Source: Actinomycetes bacterium
GTDB lineage: Bacteria; Actinomycetota; Aquicultoria; CAJVYJ01
Length of the DNA: 20,481 bases
Direction: 5' to 3'
NCBI GenBank assembly: GCA_030597945.1
Contig: JAUVQW010000004.1
Location: 1 to 20,481, forward strand
This document shows positions 1-7,141 of this stretch, piece by piece (position 1 is the first letter of the stretch; every line of letters starts with the position of its first letter). Made by a program: the position numbers and the translations under genes. The notes beneath the pieces are model-generated. The model saw only the letters and a list, made by a program, of their open reading frames with translations. It was not told where the DNA came from and did not search any database.

Positions 1-404
1 GGTATGTTTACCCTTCTACCGTTAATAGCAAAACTTCCATGCCTTACAATCTGGCGTGCTTCCTGTCTGGAAGTAGCAAATCCGCTTCTGTAAATGACAT
101 TATCGAAGCGTGTTTCAATAGCCCTTAAAAGGTTTTCACCTGTAATTCCCTTTTGCTTATTGGCTATCTTGTAATAACCCCTAAACTGCTTCTCCATCAG
201 GCCATAGATCCTTTTTACTTTCTGTTTCTCCCTCAACTGGACTCGATACTCTGAATCCCTAACTCTGGTTCTTCCATGTTCGCCAGGAGGATAAGGCCTC
301 CGTTCAATGGCGCACTTTTCGCCAATACAACGCTGACCCTTTAGAAATAACTTCATGCCTTCACGCCTGCATAGCTTGCAGACCGGACCTCTGTATCTAG
401 CCAA
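1..404 (-). CDS. rpsD: 30S ribosomal protein S4 (5' part, cut at window edge)
   Basis: Small-subunit protein S4 binds 16S rRNA early in 30S assembly and shapes the mRNA entry site; in many bacteria it also represses its own alpha operon. The frame begins ARYRGPVCKLCRREG and runs about 134 codons off the left edge, so the C-terminal part, including most of the S4 RNA-binding domain, is not visible. Cysteines at residues 9, 12, 26 and 31 form the zinc-binding N-terminal motif of the C+ form of S4. The start is a TTG at 402-404; no ATG fits the family N-terminus. It is preceded by AAGGGG (410-415) with five bases of spacing, and this site overlaps the rpsK stop codon. The gap to rpsK is nine bases, so it is the next gene of the same transcript; rpoA and rplQ would be expected beyond the edge but cannot be seen. 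Confidence 0.95.
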   Translation of the reverse strand, partial: MARYRGPVCKLCRREGMKLFLKGQRCIGEKCAIERRPYPPGEHGRTRVRDSEYRVQLREKQKVKRIYGLMEKQFRGYYKIANKQKGITGENLLRAIETRFDNVIYRSGFATSRQEARQIVRHGSFAINGRRVNI

Positions 405-413
405 TCCTACCCC

Positions 414-800
414 TTATACCCTTCTTCTTTTCTTCTGGCGGCACCCATTATGCGGTACCGGAGTGACATCAGTTACTACGCCGACTTCAAGTCCGGCAGC
501 TTGCAAAGTTCTGATAGCCGTTTCTCTACCAGACCCAGGACCTTTGACAAAAACGTTGACCTTCTTTAATCCATGTTCCTTAGCTTTTTTAGCGGCCGCG
601 TCAGCAGCCATCTGAGCTGCAAACGGAGTACTCTTTCTTGAACCTTTAAAACCAACGCTACCCGCACTCTCCCAACTGATCACATTTCCGTCCGGGTCAG
701 TTATTGTGATAATCGTGTTGTTAAAGCTCGACTTGATGTGAGCTTCACCATTTTGAATATTCTTTTTCTCTCGCTTTTTTACTCGAGACTTTGTAACCAA
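414..800 (-). CDS. rpsK: 30S ribosomal protein S11
   Basis: S11 lies on the 30S platform next to S6/S18 and helps form the mRNA exit channel near the E site. The protein has 128 residues, the normal length, and ends with the conserved basic tail PHNGCRQKKRRRV; the Asn-Gly pair near residue 118 is the site known in E. coli S11 for isoaspartate formation. The N-terminus is Lys/Arg rich. The start codon is TTG at 798-800 with a very strong AGGAGG site four to five bases upstream. It follows rpsM by 15 bases and is followed after nine bases by rpsD, the usual alpha-operon order. Confidence 0.98.
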   Translation of the reverse strand: MVTKSRVKKREKKNIQNGEAHIKSSFNNTIITITDPDGNVISWESAGSVGFKGSRKSTPFAAQMAADAAAKKAKEHGLKKVNVFVKGPGSGRETAIRTLQAAGLEVGVVTDVTPVPHNGCRQKKRRRV

Positions 801-815
801 ATCTCCTCCTAAAAT

Positions 816-1184
816 CTATGATTTCTTAACGCCGGCCTGGCGACGCGGACCTTTTCTTGTCCTGGCGTTAGTATGTGTTCGTTGGCCTCTTACGGGTAGT
901 CCTTTTCTATGCCGTACACCTTTATACGAGCCGATCTCCATAAGCCGCTTAATATTTTGCGAAGTATCTCTTCGTAGATCGCCCTCTACTTTTAATTTCT
1001 TCTCTATATACTCTCTAAGCTTTACTACTTCGGAATCTGTAAGATCTCTTGTACGCATGTCCGGATTAACGCCGGCCTTGTCGCATACTTCCTGTGCTTT
1101 AGTTCTTCCAATACCGAAGATGTAAGTAAGCGATATCTCTATTCTTTTTTCTCTAGGTAAATCGATACCCGCAATACGAGCCAT
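816..1184 (-). CDS. rpsM: 30S ribosomal protein S13
   Basis: S13 sits in the 30S head, contacts the P-site tRNA and forms the intersubunit bridges with L5 and 23S rRNA. The protein has 122 residues, a normal length, beginning MARIAGIDLPREKRIEISLTY and containing the helix-two turn-helix segment IFGIGRTKAQEVC. The C-terminal tail (GLPVRGQRTHTNARTRKGPR and a few more basic residues) is the tRNA-contacting extension. The start is ATG with GGAGG four bases upstream. It lies 34 bases after rpmJ and 15 bases before rpsK within the alpha operon. Confidence 0.98.
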   Translation of the reverse strand: MARIAGIDLPREKRIEISLTYIFGIGRTKAQEVCDKAGVNPDMRTRDLTDSEVVKLREYIEKKLKVEGDLRRDTSQNIKRLMEIGSYKGVRHRKGLPVRGQRTHTNARTRKGPRRQAGVKKS

Positions 1185-1218
1185 CTAGCCTCCAAAATTT
1201 TTACAGACGGTTTACGCC

Positions 1219-1332
1219 TTATCCTTGTCTTTGCTTATGACGCGGATTTTCACAGATTACCATTACTCTTCCCCGTCTTTTTATGATCTTGCACTTATCG
1301 CAGATCTTTTTAACAGATGGTCTTACTTTCAT
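1219..1332 (-). CDS. rpmJ: 50S ribosomal protein L36, zinc (C+) form
   Basis: L36 is the smallest large-subunit protein; it binds 23S rRNA near the L7/L12 stalk base through a zinc ribbon. The 37-residue frame reads from ATG at 1330-1332 to TAA at 1219-1221, starting MKVRPSVKKICDKCK and ending in a basic tail. Cys11, Cys14, Cys27 and His32 make the C-x2-C-x12-C-x4-H zinc site, so this is the zinc-dependent paralogue rather than the cysteine-free one used under zinc limitation. It sits 12 bases after infA and 34 before rpsM, the standard infA-rpmJ-rpsM order. The upstream sequence has only a modest ribosome site (AAAGG or GAGAG), consistent with coupling to infA. Confidence 0.97.
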   Translation of the reverse strand: MKVRPSVKKICDKCKIIKRRGRVMVICENPRHKQRQG

Positions 1333-1344
1333 TGCTCTCAACCT

Positions 1345-1569
1345 TTACTTGTATCTATAAACTATTCTTCCGCGGCTCAGATCATAAGGGGAAAGTTCGA
1401 CTAAGACTTTGTCCCCCGGAAGGATCCGAATATAATGCATTCTCATCTTTCCGGATATGTGAGCCAATACTTTATGACCGTTATCTAACTCGACTCTAAA
1501 CATTGCATTAGGCAGAGGCTCGATTACTTTTCCCTCTACCTCGATGGCTTCTTCTTTTTTAGCCGCCAA
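1345..1569 (-). CDS. infA: Translation initiation factor IF-1
   Basis: IF-1 binds the 30S A site during initiation and works with IF-2 and IF-3. The product is a single OB-fold (S1-like) domain of 74 residues, starting MAAKKEEAIEVEGKV and ending LSPYDLSRGRIVYRYK; the family is usually 71-74 residues. I chose TTG at 1567-1569. The frame could extend nine codons upstream, but AAAGGAG (1578-1584) sits eight bases before this TTG, and the extra codons would reach to just short of the -10 box of the promoter at 1603-1631, leaving no leader. It is the first gene after that promoter, 93 bases from map, and so appears to begin a separately transcribed alpha-operon unit. Confidence 0.97.
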   Translation of the reverse strand: MAAKKEEAIEVEGKVIEPLPNAMFRVELDNGHKVLAHISGKMRMHYIRILPGDKVLVELSPYDLSRGRIVYRYK

Positions 1570-1577
1570 ACGAAAGT

Positions 1578-1584
1578 CTCCTTT
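1578..1584 (-). promoter_or_regulatory. Ribosome binding site of infA
   Basis: AAAGGAG on the minus strand, eight bases upstream of the TTG at 1567-1569. It fixes the start of infA on a non-ATG codon and rules against the longer reading. Confidence 0.8.
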
Positions 1585-1602
1585 AATTAGCCACAAAACT
1601 GC

Positions 1603-1631
1603 ATTATAACAAAAGCAACTAAGTGCGTCTA
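1603..1631 (-). promoter_or_regulatory. Sigma70-type promoter upstream of infA
   Basis: On the minus strand the sequence TAGACG (1626-1631) is followed after 17 bases by a perfect TATAAT (1603-1608). A TG one base upstream of TATAAT gives an extended -10 element. Transcription would start near 1597, leaving a leader of about 27 bases before the infA TTG. The -35 box matches the consensus at four of six positions. It lies in the 93-base gap after map, the second longest gap in the window, which supports a real internal promoter for infA, rpmJ, rpsM, rpsK and rpsD. Confidence 0.8.
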
Positions 1632-1662
1632 TTATTTATTGACAATAAAATAAACTTTAATC

Positions 1663-2409
1663 TTATCCCTTAGTTAATATCATCGGACCGTCTTTTGTAA
1701 GAGCTATGGTATGTTCAAAATGAGCTGACAATGACCCATCGGCGGTTACCACTGTCCACTCATCTGATCTTACTTTTACTTCATAATCTCCCACGTTTAC
1801 CATAGGCTCCAGGGCAAAGACCATTCCCTCTTTTAAAACCGGCCCATTACCTGGAGGGCCGAAATTAGGTATTTGCGGATCCTCATGCATCTCATTTCCA
1901 ATACCATGGCCAACGTAGTCTCTTACAACTGTATATCCTGCCTCTTCCGCTGTTACCTGAACCTCGTGCGAAATGTCAGAAAGGCGGTTTCCCACTTTTG
2001 CCATCGATATACCCGCCTGTAGAGATTTCTCGGTTATACTTATCAATTCTTTAGCCTCATCATTTATATCTCCTACGGCAAAAGTCTTTGCCGCGTCTCC
2101 AAAATAACCATCCAGCTCGACCCCGATATCAATACTTATAATATCTCCCGACTTTAAGCTTCGCTCGCTTGGAATACAATGAACCACTTCATCATTTACA
2201 GATGCGCATATTGATGCCGGATAACCACGATACCCTTTAAAAGCCGGTCTTGATCCGCTATTTATTATTAGATTTTCAATCGCCTTGTCTAGCTCGATCG
2301 TCGTCAGACCCGGACATATTTTTTCTCGAGCAAGCTCCAGCGCCTCGGCAACCCCGTTGCCGGCTTTTCTCATCTTTTCTATCTCAGCCGGCGACTTACT
2401 GATGATCAT
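1663..2409 (-). CDS. map: Methionine aminopeptidase, type I
   Basis: This metalloenzyme removes the initiator methionine from new proteins as they leave the ribosome. The 248-residue protein has the pita-bread fold order of family M24A with all five metal ligands visible: Asp94 (in SIDIG), Asp105, His168 (GHGIG), Glu201 (ALEPM) and Glu232 (FEHT). There is no N-terminal SH3-binding or zinc extension, so it is the short type Ia form. An odd point is Cys78 in VVHCIP, where most relatives have Gly after the conserved His77. I start it at ATG 2407-2409 (MIISKSPAEIEKM): the GAGG site lies seven bases before it, but almost touches the ATG two codons upstream. It follows adk by 40 bases, the usual secY-adk-map order. 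Confidence 0.96.
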   Translation of the reverse strand: MIISKSPAEIEKMRKAGNGVAEALELAREKICPGLTTIELDKAIENLIINSGSRPAFKGYRGYPASICASVNDEVVHCIPSERSLKSGDIISIDIGVELDGYFGDAAKTFAVGDINDEAKELISITEKSLQAGISMAKVGNRLSDISHEVQVTAEEAGYTVVRDYVGHGIGNEMHEDPQIPNFGPPGNGPVLKEGMVFALEPMVNVGDYEVKVRSDEWTVVTADGSLSAHFEHTIALTKDGPMILTKG

Positions 2410-2449
2410 CAACATACCTCGCTAAAGCCTCTACCGACAATTTTACTCG

Positions 2450-3115
2450 CTATACCACATTATGTTTCTTGCTGCCATTTAAAAACTCACTAATCGAATC
2501 AGAGACTTCATCTATCGATCTGCCACCATCTATCGTCTTTAAAATATTCTCTTGCCCGTAATATTCGATCAACGGCTCAGTTTGCTCGTCATATATTTTT
2601 AACCTGTTTACTACACTCTCTTCGCTATCGTCAGCACGCTGAAAAAGTTCGGATCCGCAACTATCACAGAAACCCTCTCTTGCAGGAGGATTGAAAGTTA
2701 CATGGAAACTACTCCCGCAACTAGTGCACATCCGTCTACCAGTAAGTCTTCTTACTAGCTCGCTTCTATCGACATCGATATTGATGACTATATCAAGTTT
2801 GTCACCTGATTCGCCAAGTGCCTTATCGAGCTCGACAGCTTGTGGCAAAGTCCTTGGAAAACCGTCTAAGATAAAACCACTACCACAATCTTCCTCGGCA
2901 ATACGATCTATTACTACCCCTGTCACTACTTCATCTGGGATCAGATCCCCTTTATCCATAAAGCTCTTAGCTTTCAATCCAAGCGGACTGCCTTCACTTG
3001 CCGCCTTTCTGAACATATCTCCAGTCGATATGTGCGGAAAACCAAAAAACTCCGATACTTTTAATGCCTGAGTCCCTTTGCCCGCACCTGGGGGACCAAG
3101 AAATACAACGTTCAA
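2450..3115 (-). CDS. adk: Adenylate kinase, zinc-binding LID form
   Basis: Adenylate kinase interconverts ATP plus AMP and two ADP and keeps the adenylate pool balanced in the cytoplasm. The 221-residue protein has the P-loop GPPGAGKGT at residues 7-15, the AMP-site motif DGFPRT at 84-89, and a long LID (about 125-162) carrying four cysteines at 130, 133, 150 and 153. These form the structural zinc site typical of Gram-positive type enzymes and absent from E. coli Adk. The start is TTG at 3113-3115 with AGGAG seven bases upstream. It follows secY by 10 bases. The C-terminal few residues (GSKKHNVV) are not conserved in the family as far as I know. Confidence 0.97.
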   Translation of the reverse strand: MNVVFLGPPGAGKGTQALKVSEFFGFPHISTGDMFRKAASEGSPLGLKAKSFMDKGDLIPDEVVTGVVIDRIAEEDCGSGFILDGFPRTLPQAVELDKALGESGDKLDIVINIDVDRSELVRRLTGRRMCTSCGSSFHVTFNPPAREGFCDSCGSELFQRADDSEESVVNRLKIYDEQTEPLIEYYGQENILKTIDGGRSIDEVSDSISEFLNGSKKHNVV

Positions 3116-3125
3116 CTTTTTTCTC

Positions 3126-4382
3126 CTACTTTAGAAAACCTTCGTAATGTCTCTGTAGTAATTGTGATTCTAATTGGCTCATAGTTTCTAGTGCTACACC
3201 AACGACGATCAACATCGAAGTACCGCCAAAATTCTGCCAGAACGGAATATTAAATATGCCACCTATGACTTCCGGAAAAAGCGCTATCATGGCTAGAAAA
3301 ATTGCTCCGGGCAATGTTATCCTGTTTAGAACTTTATTAAGATAGATAGCGGTCGGCTTCCCTGGTCTTACTCCGGGAATAAAACCACCGTATTTTTTTA
3401 CGTTATCAGCTATCTCAATCGGGTTAAAGACGATTGCCGTATAAAAATAAGTAAAAAATACGATCGCCCCACCAAGGACTAAAAACCTTACAACAGAAGT
3501 CGGATCAGTCAGCGAGTTAGCAATGGCCTTTGATGTAGGGCCCGTAAATAATGAAGACAGAGTCGCCGGAAAGAGAAGAACAGAGGTTGCAAAGATTATC
3601 GGAATAACTCCGGCCGAGTTGATCTTTAAAGGTATATAAGTACTTGTACCTCCATACATCTTCCTTCCTACTACTCTTTTTGCGTACTGGATCGGTATTC
3701 TTCTTTGACCCTTTTCCATAACAACAATCCCAACAATGACGATCACAGCCATAAGTAGCGTTACGGCGACCAAGATAGGATTAGCTACTTGAACGGTCTG
3801 TCTAATTCCACCCGGCATTCCTGAGATGATGGAGATAAAAATGATCAGCGACATGCCGTTTCCGATACCACGTTGAGTTATCAGTTCTCCCAACCACATT
3901 ATTAACGCTGTCCCCGCAGTTAGAGTTATTACAATTAAATACCTCTCTAGAACAGAAAACTGAACGGTCTGCAAAGTCTGCTGAAAAAGTACAGTGTAAC
4001 CAAGGGATTCTACGATTGCCAGTCCAAGGGTAAGATACCTTGTAGTCTGGGTGATCTTCTTCTGCCCCGTCTCGCCTTCTTTTTGCCATCTCTCCAAGGT
4101 CGGGATAACTACGGTCAGAAGTTGCATAATAATCGATGCCGTGATGTAAGGCATGATGCCGAGGGCAAATACGGAAAAATTCGATAAGGCACCACCGGTA
4201 AATAGGTCTATAAAGTTTAGTGCGCCACCACTTCCTTGAAAGAGTTGCTGAATATCGGAGATCTTGACTCCCGGCACGGGTATATGAGCGCCGAAACGGT
4301 AGATGATTAGAATTAGAAGGGTAAATAATATCTTTTTTCGTAAATCCGGTACTCTTAAAGCATTACGAATTGCTTCAATCAA
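3126..4382 (-). CDS. secY: Protein translocase channel subunit SecY
   Basis: SecY forms the membrane channel through which SecA- or ribosome-driven proteins are exported or inserted, together with SecE and SecG (not in this window). The 418-residue protein shows ten hydrophobic segments; clear ones fall near residues 17-37, 68-92, 115-134, 149-165, 175-190, 203-222, 257-276, 298-318, 356-372 and 386-402. The plug region follows TM1 (about 40-68). The basic cytosolic loops that bind the ribosome and SecA are near 224-255 (with KGQRRIPIQYAKR) and 321-350 (GGFIPGVRPGKPT). The start is TTG at 4380-4382, overlapping the rplO stop by four bases, with GAGGT six bases upstream. It belongs to the spc operon, as in most bacteria. 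Confidence 0.97.
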   Translation of the reverse strand: MIEAIRNALRVPDLRKKILFTLLILIIYRFGAHIPVPGVKISDIQQLFQGSGGALNFIDLFTGGALSNFSVFALGIMPYITASIIMQLLTVVIPTLERWQKEGETGQKKITQTTRYLTLGLAIVESLGYTVLFQQTLQTVQFSVLERYLIVITLTAGTALIMWLGELITQRGIGNGMSLIIFISIISGMPGGIRQTVQVANPILVAVTLLMAVIVIVGIVVMEKGQRRIPIQYAKRVVGRKMYGGTSTYIPLKINSAGVIPIIFATSVLLFPATLSSLFTGPTSKAIANSLTDPTSVVRFLVLGGAIVFFTYFYTAIVFNPIEIADNVKKYGGFIPGVRPGKPTAIYLNKVLNRITLPGAIFLAMIALFPEVIGGIFNIPFWQNFGGTSMLIVVGVALETMSQLESQLLQRHYEGFLK

Positions 4383-4825
4383 GTTATAACCTCGGTTTTT
4401 CCGCCCGCGGCTTCAATTTTTTCCTTCGCTGAACCAGTAAAATAATGAGCACTAACGTTTAACTTTTTCTCGATGATGCCCTTTCCAAGTATTTTTACCG
4501 GATACCTGTCACTTTTAATTAGTCCCTTTTCAATTAAGGTCTTCGGTGTAACGTCTTCTTTTCCATCAAAAACATTCAATCGCTCAACATTAACGATGAA
4601 AAAAACCTTTTTAAATCTGTTCTTAAACCCCGGAAGCTTGGGTAACCTTCTTTGAAGCGGTGTCTGCCCACCTTCAAAGCTAGTCCCTTTTCCCCCGCCC
4701 GACCGTGAGAGCTGGCCTTTTTGACCTCTTCCGGATGTCTTACCAAGACCGGAGCCGATACCGCGTCCGATCCTTTTTCCTTTTTTTGATGACCCTTTGC
4801 CGGGCTTCAACTCATGGAGTCTCAA
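4379..4825 (-). CDS. rplO: 50S ribosomal protein L15
   Basis: L15 is a late-assembly 50S protein that crosses several 23S rRNA domains. The 148-residue protein has the normal length and the characteristic Gly/Lys-rich N-terminus (RLHELKPGKGSSKKGKRIG and following GSGLGKTSGRGQKGQ), which penetrates the rRNA, followed by a globular C-terminal half. The start is TTG at 4823-4825, overlapping the rpmD stop by four bases (TTGA), with GGAGG seven bases upstream. Its own stop overlaps the secY start in the same way, so rpmD, rplO and secY are translationally coupled. Confidence 0.97.
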   Translation of the reverse strand: MRLHELKPGKGSSKKGKRIGRGIGSGLGKTSGRGQKGQLSRSGGGKGTSFEGGQTPLQRRLPKLPGFKNRFKKVFFIVNVERLNVFDGKEDVTPKTLIEKGLIKSDRYPVKILGKGIIEKKLNVSAHYFTGSAKEKIEAAGGKTEVIT

Positions 4826-5055
4826 CTTTTATCCTCCGTATTTTCCTTATTTTTTGGTTTGGCGCTTGGCTTTGCCTTGATCTCTTCATATTCTACCAAG
4901 TGAATTACCTTGGTGATCATTCCTCTGATCTCCGGTGTGTCTTCTTGTTCTACCGTTTGCCTGATCTTTCGAAGGCCTAGTGCTCTAACTGTACCTCGCT
5001 GATCCTTCGGCCTACCTATTAAACTACGCGTCTGTGTTATCTTTAATTTACTCAT
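4822..5055 (-). CDS. rpmD: 50S ribosomal protein L30 with charged C-terminal tail
   Basis: L30 is a small 50S protein near the 5S rRNA side of the subunit. The core (about residues 1-60) reads SKLKITQTRSLIGRPKDQRG and continues with the TPEIRGMITKVIHLVEYEEI end of the fold. The total length is 77 residues against about 58-62 in most bacteria. The extra 16 or so residues (KAKPSAKPKNKENTEDKS) are Lys/Pro/Glu rich and probably disordered. The start is ATG at 5053-5055 and overlaps the end of rpsE by eight bases; the ribosome site is weak (GAG four bases upstream), which suggests translational coupling to rpsE. Its stop overlaps the rplO start. Confidence 0.95.
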   Translation of the reverse strand: MSKLKITQTRSLIGRPKDQRGTVRALGLRKIRQTVEQEDTPEIRGMITKVIHLVEYEEIKAKPSAKPKNKENTEDKS

Positions 5056-5575
5056 CTTTCTCGTCCATACCTAAAACGTGTCTAACCGACTTTCCCCTCA
5101 TTTTAGCGACCTCATCGGCGTTTCTTAGATCCTGTAGGCCGGCAATAGTTGCTCGAACCATATTAAGTGCGTTTGGCGATCCTAAAGATTTCGTTAAAAT
5201 ATCTCTGATACCGGCAAGCTCTAAGACAGCTCTTACCGGACCCCCGGCAATAATACCGGTTCCCGGTGAAGCCGGCTTTAACATTACCCTGCCAGCTCCA
5301 AAACGACCAAGAGTCGCATGAGGAATAGTAGATTTATTGACAGAAACTTTGAACATACTCTTCTTTGCCTCTTCTATCCCTTTCTGAATAGCAAGCGGGA
5401 CCTCTTTTGCCTTCCCGTAGCCAATACCAACTCGTCCATTGACATCACCAACGGCAACAAGGGCACTGAAGCTGAATCTTCGTCCGCCTTTTACTACCTT
5501 GGCTACCCGGTTAATATATATTACTTTTTCCTCAAGTTCGTTTCCGTCTTCATCTCGCTTTTTGTTACGCTTCAA
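5048..5575 (-). CDS. rpsE: 30S ribosomal protein S5
   Basis: S5 lies at the 30S neck and mRNA entry site and helps maintain decoding accuracy; its N-terminal loop is where spectinomycin resistance mutations occur. The 175-residue protein has the double-stranded RNA-binding N-terminal domain (INRVAKVVKGGRRFSFSALV at about 21-40) and the conserved C-terminal domain. The loop residues look like the sensitive type. I start it at TTG 5573-5575 because AGGAGG (5581-5586) is five bases upstream. The longer frame would begin inside rplR with a non-family N-terminus. It follows rplR by 16 bases and overlaps rpmD by eight. Confidence 0.96.
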   Translation of the reverse strand: MKRNKKRDEDGNELEEKVIYINRVAKVVKGGRRFSFSALVAVGDVNGRVGIGYGKAKEVPLAIQKGIEEAKKSMFKVSVNKSTIPHATLGRFGAGRVMLKPASPGTGIIAGGPVRAVLELAGIRDILTKSLGSPNALNMVRATIAGLQDLRNADEVAKMRGKSVRHVLGMDEKDE

Positions 5576-5591
5576 ATGCTCCTCCTGATGA

Positions 5592-5960
5592 TTAAAATTC
5601 GAGACCCGCTTCACGAGCCGCGTCTGCAAGTGACTTTACTCTTCCGTGAAACAGGTTGCCGCCACGATCAAATACAACCGCTTTTATTTTCTTCTCTTTA
5701 GCCCTTTCACCCACGAGCTTTCCTACTTTAGCGGCGGCTTCAGATTTAGATAAGCTTTTTACCTTTCCTTTTAATTCTTTATCGTTCGTTGATGCCTGAA
5801 CAAGTGTGACAAAATTAACATCATCTATTAACTGGGCATAGATACCTAAATTACTTTTAAAGACATTCAGTCTCGGCCTAGAAGCCGTTCCAAAGACTTT
5901 CTTTCTCACTCTTTTTTGACGTCTCTTTCGAGCTCTGTTTTTTTCTATAGCCTTATCCAT
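5592..5960 (-). CDS. rplR: 50S ribosomal protein L18
   Basis: L18 binds 5S rRNA, with L5, and attaches it to the central protuberance of the 50S subunit. The protein has 122 residues, a normal length, with a strongly basic N-terminus (RARKRRQKRVRKKVFGT) followed by ASRPRLNVFKSN and a C-terminal domain ending in VKSLADAAREAGLEF. The start is ATG with AAAGG seven bases upstream. It sits 10 bases after rplF and 16 before rpsE, the canonical spc-operon order. Confidence 0.98.
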   Translation of the reverse strand: MDKAIEKNRARKRRQKRVRKKVFGTASRPRLNVFKSNLGIYAQLIDDVNFVTLVQASTNDKELKGKVKSLSKSEAAAKVGKLVGERAKEKKIKAVVFDRGGNLFHGRVKSLADAAREAGLEF

Positions 5961-5970
5961 ACCCTAGCCT

Positions 5971-6507
5971 TTACTTCGCGGTCTTTCCGACTTTTCGACG
6001 TACATGTTCTCCTTCATATTTTATACCCTTACCTTTGTAAGGCTCGGGCCTTCTTATCGACCTGATGTTAGCTGCTACCTCGCCGACTTGTTGCTTGTCA
6101 GCGCCCCTGATCACAATTTTCGTAGGAATAGGGACTTCAAACTCTATCCCCGTAATCGCCTCGACCACTACAGGATGAGAATAACCAGCCTGGACTTCGA
6201 GGTTCTTTCCTTTCATTTGAGCCCTGTATCCGACACCGACGATCTCTAGTGTCTTTTCAAATCCCTGATGTACACCAACGACCATATTATTGATAAGCGA
6301 CCTTGTTAGTCCATGAAGCGCTCTATAAAAAGGTTCATCGGAAGGTCTCTTGACCAAAATCTGATCCTCGACCCTCTCGATCATCATCTCCTCTTGGAAC
6401 TCTTGAGAAAGCTCCCCCTTTGGCCCCTTTGTAATTACGCTATTTTTTTCTATTTTTACTTCTACTCCGGAGGGAATATCTACCGGTTTTAAACCTACGC
6501 GTGACAT
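5971..6507 (-). CDS. rplF: 50S ribosomal protein L6
   Basis: L6 lies at the base of the L7/L12 stalk near the sarcin-ricin loop and the factor-binding site. The 178-residue protein has two tandem L6 folds of the usual length, beginning SRVGLKPVDIPSGVEV, with the C-terminal signature RRPEPYKGKGIKYEGEHVRR near residues 152-171. The start is ATG; the ribosome site AAGGTGG overlaps the rpsH stop codon, only nine bases separating the genes. It precedes rplR by 10 bases. Confidence 0.98.
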   Translation of the reverse strand: MSRVGLKPVDIPSGVEVKIEKNSVITKGPKGELSQEFQEEMMIERVEDQILVKRPSDEPFYRALHGLTRSLINNMVVGVHQGFEKTLEIVGVGYRAQMKGKNLEVQAGYSHPVVVEAITGIEFEVPIPTKIVIRGADKQQVGEVAANIRSIRRPEPYKGKGIKYEGEHVRRKVGKTAK

Positions 6508-6516
6508 TAACCCACC

Positions 6517-6915
6517 TTACCAGACATAACAGATAACTTCGCCGCCGATATTTTCTTTACCGGCCTTCTTGTCGGTCATTAATCCTCTGGATGTTGAAAG
6601 AATTGCTATTCCCAGTCCCCCTAGAACTCTGGGGATCTGATCTTTTTTCGCATACACTCTTCTTCCGGGAGTACTAATCCGCTTTATCCCGCTAAGCGCT
6701 CTTCTCTTATCCTGCCCATAACTGAGTTCTATTTTGAGAGTCGGCTTAGCATCCAACTTTTTGACTTCAAAAGAACTAATATAGCCTTCCTGTTCAAGTA
6801 TTTTAGCTATATCCTCTTTCAATTTAGAAGAAGGCATATCTACAAACTTATGTGCGGCTCGATAAGCGTTGCGGACACGAGTCAGCATGTCTGCAATTGG
6901 ATCCGTCATTACCAT
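6517..6915 (-). CDS. rpsH: 30S ribosomal protein S8
   Basis: S8 is a primary 16S rRNA-binding protein needed for central-domain assembly; in E. coli it also represses the spc operon. The 132-residue protein starts MVMTDPIADMLTRVRNAYRA and ends GLMTDKKAGKENIGGEVICYVW, matching the family at both ends. The start is the ATG at 6913-6915, six bases after AAAGGGG (6922-6928); the ATG two codons later is 12 bases away and less likely. The open frame upstream, which runs through rpsZ, is not part of it. It follows rpsZ by 13 bases. Confidence 0.97.
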   Translation of the reverse strand: MVMTDPIADMLTRVRNAYRAAHKFVDMPSSKLKEDIAKILEQEGYISSFEVKKLDAKPTLKIELSYGQDKRRALSGIKRISTPGRRVYAKKDQIPRVLGGLGIAILSTSRGLMTDKKAGKENIGGEVICYVW

Positions 6916-6928
6916 ACTTATCCCCTTT

Positions 6929-7114
6929 CTACCAGCTAGCCTTTGTAAGGCCTGGAATCTCTCCGTTGCTTGCCATTTCTCGTAGACAGACTCTACATAG
7001 ACCAAATTTACGATAATAAGCTCTTGGCCTACCACATCTGACACATCTGTTATAAGCTCTGACCTTAAATTTCTGACGTCTCTTTTGTTTCGCGATCAAT
7101 GATTTTTTTGCCAA
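6929..7114 (-). CDS. rpsZ: 30S ribosomal protein S14, zinc-binding short form (type Z)
   Basis: S14 sits in the 30S head near S3 and S10. At 61 residues this is the short zinc form, not the longer cysteine-free form (about 89-101 residues). Cys24, Cys27, Cys40 and Cys43 form the C-x2-C-x12-C-x2-C zinc finger, and the protein ends with the conserved GEIPGLTKASW. Its place between rplE and rpsH is typical of Gram-positive bacteria. The start is TTG at 7112-7114 with AAAGGAG five bases upstream. It follows rplE by 27 bases. Confidence 0.98.
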   Translation of the reverse strand: MAKKSLIAKQKRRQKFKVRAYNRCVRCGRPRAYYRKFGLCRVCLREMASNGEIPGLTKASW

Positions 7115-7141
7115 AATAACTCCTTTATTAAATCTTTACGG

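Noticed and set aside
1635..1649. AT-only inverted repeat after map (TTATT-GAC-AATAA) as a terminator
   Set aside because: The stem has only A-T pairs and no following T tract of note, so it would be too weak; AT-rich sequence upstream of a promoter is enough explanation.
1639..1667. Plus-strand TTGACA in the map-infA gap as an antisense promoter into map
   Set aside because: No acceptable -10 box lies 16-18 bases downstream on the plus strand.
3802..4089. Minus-strand frame of 95 codons inside secY
   Set aside because: It is a shifted frame of secY, which is intact across this stretch with its membrane segments; no separate gene is supported.
5576..5629. Longer S5 frame starting at 5629 inside rplR
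   Set aside because: It lies within the rplR coding end and does not match the family; AGGAGG is placed for TTG at 5575.
6916..7044. Longer S8 frame starting at 7044
   Set aside because: The extra part overlaps rpsZ in another frame and is not S8-like; AAAGGGG points to ATG at 6915.
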